Assembly: GCF_047276495.1 (NCBI RefSeq)
Contig: NZ_CP178543.1
Location: 3,782,001-3,846,000 of the forward strand
Origin: Capilliphycus salinus
Lineage (GTDB): Bacteria > Cyanobacteriota > Cyanobacteriia > Cyanobacteriales > Microcoleaceae
Length of the DNA stretch: 64,000 nucleotides
Reading direction: 5' to 3'
Positions 26,075 to 33,374 of the stretch are shown here, one piece after another. A model generated the notes under the pieces. That model was not told the origin of the DNA. It searched no databases and saw nothing but the letters and a program-made list of their open reading frames with translations. Each line of letters begins with the position of its first letter. Position 1 is the stretch's first letter. Both the position numbers and the translations under genes were made by a program.

Positions 26075-27526
26075 TTATAATCGATCATCGCGATGATCGA
26101 CAATTTTCACTTTCGGATCGCGGCTGACAACCCGAGCGTGTTCGGCATCGGTTTCGAGTCGTTGTGCAGTATAATTGTTAGAACTGCTATAATTCACCGC
26201 AGTCGGATCGTAGATTCCAAACTCTTGAATTCCTTGACGGTTGAGAATAGATTGCACTTGGCGCAGATCGTTATCTGTACCTCTAACAATCACTAAATAA
26301 TGACCTTGACCGACATGATCGTGATAGCGTTTGGCGCGATCTTCAAAAATTCCTAAACCGGCATAATTATCAACTCGGTTCATGCGGTTAATATCAGGAA
26401 TTCGATTCATTTGATCGGAGTCGTGAGCGACCACAGAAACATGATTCATCGGAAACTCAGCATTTCTCAGTTCGGTGAGGGCATATTCGGCCTCTCGACG
26501 GGTCGAAAAGATACCGACTCCATGTTTATAATTGGGCAACTCGGAATCGCTTCTCGGCTCGCTAAAGGTGGTAAAATGTTCTTGGTGTCGATCGTGTTCT
26601 GGACGTTTAAATATAGCCCATTCTTGAATTCCTCGACGGCTTAATAGGGTTTCGGCTCGGCGGATTTCTTCGGGACTTCCTTCCACAATCACCAGATAAT
26701 CTCCGCGATCATAGCGATCGTTGAAGAAACGATTGCGATCGCCAAGAAATCCTAAAAATCCGTTATCAAAGCGGTTGTGAACCTGAAAACGGTGACGGTT
26801 GGGATGGTGGTCATAGTCGCGCCCGACCAGATTGATTTGATGAAGGGGAAAACCCGCACGGATCAGTTCATCGAGGGCATCATCGGCATCGCGGCGGCGG
26901 GGAAATATACCGATCGCCCGATAGTCGTGACGCTCGGGGGTGACAACCGCTTCCGGGGTGCGTTCGCGATATTCGGAGTCTGGAATGTCAAAAACGTTCC
27001 AATCTTCAATTCCCCGACGGTCTAAGAGGCGGTGGGCGTTTCGGATTTCGTCGTCTGTCCCGTCGATAATCACCAGGTAATGCCCTTTTGAAACACGTTC
27101 GTTGTAGGTTCTGGCGTGTTCTTCGGGTATTCCCAAACCAATGAGCGATCCAATTAAACCGCCTGCGGCCGCACCAATTGCACCGCCTGCTAGTGTGGTG
27201 GCAACGGCTGTAGCGGTTGCACCGGCGAGCATGATTGGCCCAATTCCCGGAATGGCCAAGGCTCCCAGACCGACTAATAAACCCGTTAAGCCGCCCAAAG
27301 CACCGCCCGTGAGCGCTCCGGCTTTGGCACCGTCATCGGCTTTGTTTCCGTGATCGTGATCGTGAACTTCGGCTTGGCCGATGCGACCGGGTGTTTCCGA
27401 GTCCCGTGCAATCACGGAGACTCTATCCATCGCAAAGCCAGAGTCTCTGAGTTCGTGAAGTGCTTTTTCTGTATCTCTACGGTGGGGAAATGTACCCACT
27501 GCTCTTTTATTCGGTCTTAAAATCAT
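26075..27526 (-). CDS. Three-module YflT/GSP17M-like general stress protein
   Basis: The 483-residue protein has three copies of a module resembling the YflT/general stress protein 17M domain, each opening with a G(T/I)F..RR(D/E)AE.AL.EL motif (about residues 11-30, 205-225, 340-360) and closing with GHYLVII.GT..EIR.A...L.RRGI..W (about 147-178, 275-308, 412-446). The first is interrupted by an Ala/Gly-rich hydrophobic segment (about 88-140) like a glycine-zipper membrane insert. The middle and C-terminal copies lack it. His and Asp-rich segments (HDHDHGN) are present. Such proteins are usually stress-induced; three fused modules are unusual. ATG start with GAGAGG upstream. Confidence 0.82.
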   Translation of the reverse strand: MILRPNKRAVGTFPHRRDTEKALHELRDSGFAMDRVSVIARDSETPGRIGQAEVHDHDHGNKADDGAKAGALTGGALGGLTGLLVGLGALAIPGIGPIMLAGATATAVATTLAGGAIGAAAGGLIGSLIGLGIPEEHARTYNERVSKGHYLVIIDGTDDEIRNAHRLLDRRGIEDWNVFDIPDSEYRERTPEAVVTPERHDYRAIGIFPRRRDADDALDELIRAGFPLHQINLVGRDYDHHPNRHRFQVHNRFDNGFLGFLGDRNRFFNDRYDRGDYLVIVEGSPEEIRRAETLLSRRGIQEWAIFKRPEHDRHQEHFTTFSEPRSDSELPNYKHGVGIFSTRREAEYALTELRNAEFPMNHVSVVAHDSDQMNRIPDINRMNRVDNYAGLGIFEDRAKRYHDHVGQGHYLVIVRGTDNDLRQVQSILNRQGIQEFGIYDPTAVNYSSSNNYTAQRLETDAEHARVVSRDPKVKIVDHRDDRL

Positions 27527-27745
27527 TTGTTTTCCTCTCGAATGGGAATTTAATTTATTTAGAACGCCTTTTTAGGAGTTATTTATATAATGTATTGAAA
27601 GAAAACATTATCTACCTCTATCGAAGTAGACAAAAATTTATCGCATTGAATCTATCAAAAGACAGATTAAGTAAATTTTTATGACTTTTAAAACGTTTTA
27701 TAATCAAATTAATTTTTAATTCTAAAAGTTATCTTTTTAGATCCC

Positions 27746-27778
27746 AAAAACCCGGTTTCTCACAGAAACCGGGTTTTT
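27746..27778 (-). terminator. Perfect R2 hairpin, terminator of the glycan gene group
   Basis: AAAAACCCGGTTTCT and AGAAACCGGGTTTTT form an uninterrupted 15-bp stem with a CAC loop. T-runs flank both sides, so it can act in both directions. It lies about 130 bp past the stop of the minus-strand acetyltransferase gene. Confidence 0.8.
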
Positions 27779-27789
27779 TAATCCCCATT

Positions 27790-27905
27790 CCCCTTGCCTC
27801 TTACCCCTTGCCTCTTACCCCTTGCCTATTGCCTGTTGCCTGTTGCCTGTTGCCTGTTGCCTGTTGCCTATTGCCTGTTGCCTATTGCCTATTGCCTATT
27901 GCCTA
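27790..27905. repeat. Heptanucleotide tandem tract (TTGCCTA/TTGCCTG)
   Basis: About a dozen TTGCCTR heptamers follow two CTTGCCTCTTACCC units. The tract touches the stop codon of the acetyltransferase gene (TGA at 27907-27909, minus strand). It is the same type of element as the short tandemly repeated repetitive heptamers described in other filamentous cyanobacteria. Confidence 0.9.
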
Positions 27906-27906
27906 T

Positions 27907-28485
27907 TCACTGCATTTGACGGGCATAACGGGGACGACAGGGGGTTCCCATACAAACTTGACCGGGGGGCATATCGCTAAACACGCTACTCCGGGCGGCG
28001 ATAACGGCGTTGGCACCAATAACCACGCCGGGGCCAACAAAACAGTCTGCGGCAACCCAGGCGCCATCTTCTACGGTGATGGGGGCGGTTTTTAGTCCAA
28101 AAGCGGGGTCGGTAATATCGTGACTTCCGGTACAAAGATAACTTTTTTGGGAAATAACACAGTGTTGACCGATATTAATTTGATCTAAACTATAGAAAAC
28201 AACATCATCGCCAATCCAACTATAATTATCAATTTTAACTTTCCAGGGATAGGTAAAACGGGCGGTTGGACGGATAACAACCCCCTCTCCGATTTTAGCA
28301 CCAAATTGCCTTAAAATCCAGCAGCGAATTCCGCTAAAAGAATGCAAAGTTAGGGGGAATGTAACGGCTTGGACTAACCACCAAAATAAAATAAACCAAC
28401 CGGGTTTTCCCCGATCAAAATTCGATTGGTCGTACTGACGCAAATCAACCCAGGATTTTGTTTGTTGACTCTCTATCATAATCAA
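27907..28485 (-). CDS. WcaF/HpsU-like polysaccharide acetyltransferase
   Basis: The 192-residue protein is a left-handed beta-helix (hexapeptide) acyltransferase. An amphipathic or membrane-near N-terminal helix (GWFILFWWLVQAVTFPL, about 29-45) precedes hexapeptide turns (GAKIGEGVVIRPTARFTYPW, IGDDVVFYSLDQINIG, CVISQKSYLCTGSHD, DGAWVAADCFVGPGVVIGA). This matches the colanic-acid WcaF type and the acetyltransferase linked with hormogonium polysaccharide genes. It probably transfers an acetyl group to a lipid-linked or nascent exopolysaccharide sugar. It ends a minus-strand group with two glycosyltransferases, 43 bp after the preceding gene. Confidence 0.85.
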   Translation of the reverse strand: MIMIESQQTKSWVDLRQYDQSNFDRGKPGWFILFWWLVQAVTFPLTLHSFSGIRCWILRQFGAKIGEGVVIRPTARFTYPWKVKIDNYSWIGDDVVFYSLDQINIGQHCVISQKSYLCTGSHDITDPAFGLKTAPITVEDGAWVAADCFVGPGVVIGANAVIAARSSVFSDMPPGQVCMGTPCRPRYARQMQ

Positions 28486-28528
28486 AAATTGGGTGCAGAG
28501 ACGTTATGAAGAACGCCTCTACAAGTAA

Positions 28529-29491
28529 CTATTTCTGAACAGCTTGGGGAACTGAGGGGACTTGGTTGGTGGTGGTGTTTTCAGCCTGGGGTTTGCTGAC
28601 GTTTAAATGACCGCCAAATTTCCGCAATTCATACAATTTTACACCAATTTGATATTCATATTGACTGAGCAAACGCCCGTAAATATAACCCGCCCGACCG
28701 TCTAAAAAACCGAGTCTGAGGATATAAAACAGCACAAATCGTAAAAAGGGTTTAAAGGGAAGTCTGACCCATACTTTTTTCAAGAATCGTTTGCGTTGAA
28801 CCGCATCTCCAAACAAGTTGGCGCCGATGGTATCGCTTTCGTCTTGTCCGGTCAAAATGTTATAATAAACGCGAGCTTCCCAGTTAGAATAACGGTTGTG
28901 TCGGGCTATCCAGTGGAACATATCTCGGAAGTCTTCATGGAGCATATCATTTTTGAGATAGCCAACTTTTTCGGGGCCTGACATGACAACGTGTTCGTGA
29001 ACTTCGTTATCTCCGGTATTGCGAACGCCTTCGGTTTTTAGGTTTTCGTAGCGACCCTGTTTGTGTTTAAATAAACGCAGATTCCAATCGGGATATTTGC
29101 CCCCGTGACGAATCCAAGCGCCCAAAAAGAAAACCCGTCGATTGAGATAATAACCACAATATTCGGGATTTTTAATTACCTCTGCAATTTCATCCCAAAG
29201 TTCGGGGGTAATGCGTTCGTCACAGTCTACAATTAACACCCAATCATTGCGAAAGGGCAAATTTTCTAGCGACCAATTTTTCTTTTTCGGCCAGTTTCCG
29301 TTAAAATGAAATTGTACAACTTTGGCGCCGTGACTTTCTGAAATCTCGACCGTGCGATCTTCACTTTGAGAGTCTACCACAAAGATTTCGTCGGCTCGGG
29401 CAACACTGGCCAAACAAACGGGTAAGTTTTCTTCTTCGTTTTTTGCAGGAATCAAAACGGAAACCGGAATCTTAGATGCAGTTGAGGTCAT
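28529..29491 (-). CDS. Family 2 glycosyltransferase (exopolysaccharide)
   Basis: The 320-residue GT-A fold enzyme has VSVLIPAKNEEENLPVCL at residues 10-27, EIFVVDSQSEDRT near 34-46, and the metal-binding DxD as VDCDERI near 95. WNLRLFKHKQGRYE and EVHEHV follow; the latter supplies a histidine/acid pair typical of this WaaE/KdtX-like subgroup. The C-terminal part (FYILRLGFLDGRAGYIYG) is a membrane-associated amphipathic segment seen in cyanobacterial members. It probably adds a sugar during surface-polysaccharide synthesis together with its neighbours. Donor and acceptor are unknown. Confidence 0.88.
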   Translation of the reverse strand: MTSTASKIPVSVLIPAKNEEENLPVCLASVARADEIFVVDSQSEDRTVEISESHGAKVVQFHFNGNWPKKKNWSLENLPFRNDWVLIVDCDERITPELWDEIAEVIKNPEYCGYYLNRRVFFLGAWIRHGGKYPDWNLRLFKHKQGRYENLKTEGVRNTGDNEVHEHVVMSGPEKVGYLKNDMLHEDFRDMFHWIARHNRYSNWEARVYYNILTGQDESDTIGANLFGDAVQRKRFLKKVWVRLPFKPFLRFVLFYILRLGFLDGRAGYIYGRLLSQYEYQIGVKLYELRKFGGHLNVSKPQAENTTTNQVPSVPQAVQK

Positions 29492-29718
29492 AGCGAGAAG
29501 TTTCCAGTAGTGTAGTTTTACAAGAAATTAGATGCGCGTCCAAAGTGTTACAAACGTTTGGATCTAGAGAACAAATTAGGATACATCAAGAGAATATAAG
29601 ATTGAACCTTTCCCCTCTTCACTCTAACCTTTCCCTACTTGCCTTGCCCAACCATCAACCTCGGCGATCTTTGTCTGTTTATCGGCTACAACCCTGATTA
29701 GCCCTTTTGTTGATTTTT

Positions 29719-30651
29719 TTAATGGTCTTGGGATTTTGAGGTGATTATTCCAGCAATGGCAGCCCCTAAATAACCAATCTGACCGTAAGCATACACGAAA
29801 TTATCAAACCGTTGTGCAGGATCGCTTAAATTCTTAACGGATTTGTACAATCCTCTCACAATTCGTTCCCCTCCCCGGCCTAACTGACCCCAACCGGCTT
29901 GACCGGCGAGTTGTTCGCGATAACATTCGCTAATTCCCTGCCACCAGCCCCTTTCCATGAACCAACTGCGGTTGACTCTTTCGGGGGCGACGTTGTGGGC
30001 TACCAACGCTTCGGGGAGATAGGCGACTTTCCAGCCTTGTTTTAAGGCGAGTTCCGTCATGTGAAGTTCTTCGTTAGACAGTAGCCGTTTCCCGACCCGG
30101 CCTAAGTTGGGGTCAAACCCGCCAATTTGGTCTAAAAATGCCCGACGCAGGGAGTAATTTAAGCCTCTGGGGGTTAAACCGGGGTTGGTGATGTAGACCA
30201 CCTCGTTTCCCAAGTCGTAGGCCCCCAAATTGCCCGCTAACCCCTCCGATAGCCATTGGGGGGGTTGAATGTCTTCCGGCCACAATAAGGTGACTTTTCC
30301 GCCCGCGATCGCCAATTTCTGATCTTGCTGATAGGCTTGATATAAGATCCGTAACCATTGCGGGCTGGCTACGGCGTCATCATCGAGATAGGCGAGTATT
30401 GGGCTTTTCGCTTCGGCGGCGCCTCGGTTACGGGCGACGGATAACCCCGTTACTTCTTCGTAAACGTAGGTTAATTTGGGGTGAGGTTGCCTCGCTTCGG
30501 TGACTTCCCGAGTGCGATCGCTAGAGGCGTTATCGACTACAATTATTTCATAGTCTTCAAAATCCTGTTGGAGTAAACTATCGATTGCCGCCCCCAAATA
30601 GCGATCGCGATTGTGAGTGCAAATAATGGCTGAAATCTGAGGATCTGTCAT
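29719..30651 (-). CDS. Family 2 glycosyltransferase, HpsE-like
   Basis: The 310-residue enzyme opens with ISAIICTHNRDRYLGAAIDS and has IIVVDNASSDRT (about 36-47), SVARNRGAA, and AYLDDDAVASPQWL with the DDD metal site near 91-93. NYSLRRAFLDQIGGFDPNLGR and NEELHMTELALKQGW match the acceptor side of this family, and the end has a WWQGISECYREQL segment. It resembles HpsE of the hormogonium polysaccharide locus of Nostoc, a glycan needed for gliding motility. It is the first gene of the minus-strand glycan group; 227 bp separate it from the next gene, so a second promoter is possible. HpsE assignment is from recalled family likeness. Confidence 0.85.
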   Translation of the reverse strand: MTDPQISAIICTHNRDRYLGAAIDSLLQQDFEDYEIIVVDNASSDRTREVTEARQPHPKLTYVYEEVTGLSVARNRGAAEAKSPILAYLDDDAVASPQWLRILYQAYQQDQKLAIAGGKVTLLWPEDIQPPQWLSEGLAGNLGAYDLGNEVVYITNPGLTPRGLNYSLRRAFLDQIGGFDPNLGRVGKRLLSNEELHMTELALKQGWKVAYLPEALVAHNVAPERVNRSWFMERGWWQGISECYREQLAGQAGWGQLGRGGERIVRGLYKSVKNLSDPAQRFDNFVYAYGQIGYLGAAIAGIITSKSQDH

Positions 30652-30693
30652 CGCTTAAGACTCCCAAGCGTAGCCTATTTTTATTCTAAGCGA

Positions 30694-31353
30694 TTATGGA
30701 TCATTTTCGGGAGTTTTTTGTGTTTCCTCTGTTTCTTCTATTTTGTCGATAGGGATTTGAATTTCGCTTCGTTTGAAGGTTTCGGGAACAAAAGGGGAGT
30801 CATAAAAAAACCGTCTGGGTTGTCCAACTACGGCATATTGGGGGTTTTCTCCCAACCAATTGTATAGTTTTTTGATATTTTCTTGATAACTGCTGTAGTC
30901 GTAACTTCCCCGCAGTCCCAAACTGACGACGGTCATCGGGGGAATATCTTCGACTTCGATATTTTCTGCTATTTCTTTGGGATAAATATCGGTATCTCGA
31001 TAGAGGAAGGAAACCCAAGCTTCGCCGTTTGTATCAGTATTATCGGGGTCTAGAGTAGATGTGGGATAACGGGTTTCTACAGGAGAAGTCATGGAAATCT
31101 CGTTATCGCTGATATGGCGAAAAAGCGGATTAAAAGCCCGAAAAGTTGCCATCGATAAATCGCCCGTATACCGAACCGTTGCCGCCCGATAAGCCGGATA
31201 ACGTTTCACTTCGATTTTACCTTCTTCGGTGGGGGCGGGAAAGCCTTTGGGTAATGGTGCGGCTACGGCGCTATTGTAAGCATACAATGCGATCGCGCCA
31301 ATTGCTACAATTCCGAGAGGTAAGAGTAGTTTTTCGAGTTTAACGGGAAACAT
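30694..31353 (-). CDS. SOUL haem-binding family protein, membrane-anchored
   Basis: The start chosen is the ATG giving MFPVKLEKLLLPLGIV; a TTG 39 bp upstream is less likely. The 219-residue product has an N-terminal hydrophobic helix (about 8-30) that can act as an uncleaved anchor or signal, then a SOUL domain: EVKRYPAYRAATVRYTG, FRHISDNEISMTSPVETRYP (the ISMTSPV core is diagnostic), VSFLYRD and the end VGQPRRFFYDSPFVPETFKR. SOUL proteins bind haem or related tetrapyrroles weakly; plant and algal members sit in plastids. The gene lies 42 bp upstream of the HpsE-like gene on the same strand but is probably unrelated in function. Confidence 0.88.
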   Translation of the reverse strand: MFPVKLEKLLLPLGIVAIGAIALYAYNSAVAAPLPKGFPAPTEEGKIEVKRYPAYRAATVRYTGDLSMATFRAFNPLFRHISDNEISMTSPVETRYPTSTLDPDNTDTNGEAWVSFLYRDTDIYPKEIAENIEVEDIPPMTVVSLGLRGSYDYSSYQENIKKLYNWLGENPQYAVVGQPRRFFYDSPFVPETFKRSEIQIPIDKIEETEETQKTPENDP

Positions 31354-31437
31354 GGGTCTATTTCTGTAAAAACAAAAAAATTCAGTTCTCAACGATTGAA
31401 CTTTTTTTAGGATATCACAGTCAACAGTTACCAGTTT

Positions 31438-31705
31438 TGTAGGGGCGGGTTCACCCAGATTTCTATTTTCTCAGAAATCACCTCACTAAACCCGCCCCGT
31501 TCCAACTGTTTATTATAATTTTTGTTTGGGTTTATGGATGTTTTCAGGAAAATACAATAAAATTCGGGGCGGGTTTATGAATTTTGTCTGTGGGAAATAT
31601 AGATTAATGGGGAACCCGCCCCTACAGGATTGACTGTACAATTTGGGGCGGGTTTATGAATTTTGTCTGTTGGAAATATAGATTAATGGGGAACCCGCCC
31701 CTACA
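31438..31705. repeat. Three R1 repeats, two in direct tandem
   Basis: One copy spans 31438-31499 and two nearly identical copies lie at 31565-31626 and 31644-31705 (79-bp period, sharing TTATGAATTTTGTCTGT and GGAAATATAGATTAATGGGG). They fill the 384-bp divergent gap between the SOUL gene and the aspartic-protease gene, leaving only about 30 bp before the protease ATG. Confidence 0.85.
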
Positions 31706-31737
31706 ACCCGATTAAATTATCTCACATTTAACTCAAG

Positions 31738-32967
31738 ATGAAACGTTTATCTTATCTGAAATCAGGTTTAACTGTTCTGACAGCTTTGGCTACAATTGCG
31801 TTAACGTTTTTGCCTTCTATTGCAGAAAATCCTCGAAATTCCAATAATCGATTTAATCGGGATTATTCCCCTTCTAATTCTCAGCCGAGTGTTCAAACAC
31901 CAACCCCCCCATCTGAAGATTTGGGAAAACAACTGGTTCAAGAAATTTCTCAGTGTATGAGAAATGCCATTCCTAACAATGAACCGGAATCTTTGGAACA
32001 ACTGCAAGCGGCATCGATGCAGTGTACCATTCGGGTGATTATTTTAACACCGGATGGCAAAGTTAGAACCGATGCTAACGAACGCATGAATGCCATTTTA
32101 ACGGCGATGAATGTTTCCCTTCCCGCCACAGTCAGTCAGGGACAGGCTTCGGTAAAATTAGAAAGAATTCCCGATAGTTTTGTTTATACAGTTCCGGTGA
32201 TTGTGGGCGGACAACCGCAAAGATTTTTATTAGATACGGGTGCGTCTAATTCGATTTTATCTGAACCGATTGTTCAACAGTTGGGACTGAAAGGAACTAC
32301 CCTTCCTGGCGATCTTTTAGCTTATTTTGTTGTTGGGGATGACTGTTCTAATATTAAGGCAACTTTGCACAATTTACCTGCTATTGCAGTCGAACAAGCA
32401 AGGGTAGAAGGAATGAACGGAATGGGATTACCAAAGACGGCTATTCCGGGCGATGTTGCGGGGGTTTTGGGGTTGGATTTCCTCAAAGGTTTTGATGTTA
32501 TAATTAATCCAAAAGATTCGAGTTTGCAACTTTTACCCCGTTCAAATTCGGTGGCGGGAGGGGTTCCTTTACAGGGAAAAATGGGTGTAATGACCACAGA
32601 AGTTTTTGTCAATGGTAAAGGGCCTTATCGGTTTTTGTTGGATACGGGGGCGGATGTGATGGTACTTTCCAACCGTTTGGCGAATACGTTATCGATTGAT
32701 TTAGAAAAGGCTGAAAATATCGATGTTAACGGTTTTTGCGGTCTAGAAGTGGGTCAGAAAGTTAATTTATCTTCGGTGAAATTACAAACTTATGAATCGA
32801 GGAATTTAGATGGCGTTGTCTTAAATAATGAGTTGTTAGATTTGTTGGGTGTTGATGGAATTGTCGGTCAAAATTATCTCAACCAATATCAACAACATTG
32901 GCGGTTTGGCGACCCGAATAATTTGGGTTTTCCCGAGGAAGGAAGTTTGATGTTGAAGCCGTTGTAA
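31738..32967 (+). CDS. Secreted retropepsin-like aspartic protease with two DTGA motifs
   Basis: The 409-residue protein has a signal peptide or anchor (residues 1-30, LTVLTALATIALTFLPSIA), a Pro/Asn/Ser-rich linker, an N-terminal helical part (about 60-130) and two retropepsin-like halves. Each half has the catalytic motif (FLLDTGASNSIL with Asp166, FLLDTGADVMVL with Asp302) and the later hydrophobic-Gly signature (GVLGLDFLK about 242-250, GIVGQNYL near 380). Two DTGA lobes in one chain could form an intramolecular pepsin-like active site. It acts outside the cytoplasm. Substrate unknown. It is convergent with the zorC-like gene across a repeat-filled gap. Confidence 0.86.
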   Translation: MKRLSYLKSGLTVLTALATIALTFLPSIAENPRNSNNRFNRDYSPSNSQPSVQTPTPPSEDLGKQLVQEISQCMRNAIPNNEPESLEQLQAASMQCTIRVIILTPDGKVRTDANERMNAILTAMNVSLPATVSQGQASVKLERIPDSFVYTVPVIVGGQPQRFLLDTGASNSILSEPIVQQLGLKGTTLPGDLLAYFVVGDDCSNIKATLHNLPAIAVEQARVEGMNGMGLPKTAIPGDVAGVLGLDFLKGFDVIINPKDSSLQLLPRSNSVAGGVPLQGKMGVMTTEVFVNGKGPYRFLLDTGADVMVLSNRLANTLSIDLEKAENIDVNGFCGLEVGQKVNLSSVKLQTYESRNLDGVVLNNELLDLLGVDGIVGQNYLNQYQQHWRFGDPNNLGFPEEGSLMLKPL

Positions 32968-33374
32968 TACCCTTTATTTTTAAGGGTGAAACTAACTCTT
33001 TCCCTGATTATATGACCTCTCCCCTTAATCCCTCTCGACCCCTCTATAATCTCCCATCCCTCCGCCTGCGGCACCTCCCTTAAAAAGGGAGGCAGGGGAG
33101 ATGCAATTGTTCCTTAATTACTCCCCATTTCAGCTAAAAATATTTTTCCTTTTCCCACTAACCCCTCTATAATCTCCCCGATCCCCCCTTGATCCCCCCT
33201 TAAAAAGGGGGGTTGGGGGAGATACAATCGTTCCCTCTCGATTAATTAATAGTCCCATAAGGGACACAATTTCCCTCTCCTCGTAGGAGAGGGTTAGGGA
33301 GAGGTAGGAGAGGGTTAGGGAGAGGAAAGAATATAACGTGATTTTCATTAATTTTTCGACATGAGATAACCGCA
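32968..33374. repeat. R3 repeat cluster downstream of the zorC-like gene
   Basis: The 407-bp gap is almost wholly repeats: a CTCCCTTAAAAAGGGAGG hairpin (about 33074-33091), a CCCCCCTTAAAAAGGGGGG hairpin (about 33195-33213), CCTCTATAATCTCCC units, and GGGTTAGGGAGAGG units (about 33290-33325). The same pieces recur at 43.6-44.0 and 47.3-47.5 kb. A 92-codon minus-strand frame here is only translated repeat. No helicase or nuclease remnant was seen. Confidence 0.85.

Larger units (their letters stand above)
27527..27906. other. Interval with a bidirectional terminator and heptamer tract
   Basis: These 380 bp contain the promoter of the stress-protein gene, an R2 hairpin at 27746-27778 and a TTGCCTA/TTGCCTG tract at 27790-27905. 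A plus-strand frame at 27460-27684 is AT-rich, has no family and overlaps the start of the stress-protein gene, so it is not called. Confidence 0.6.

Noticed and set aside
27460..27684. 74-codon AT-rich plus-strand frame
   Set aside because: It overlaps the start of the stress-protein gene and has no supporting signal.
27790..27905. Heptamer tract considered as a CRISPR array
   Set aside because: Units are contiguous 7-mers without spacers.
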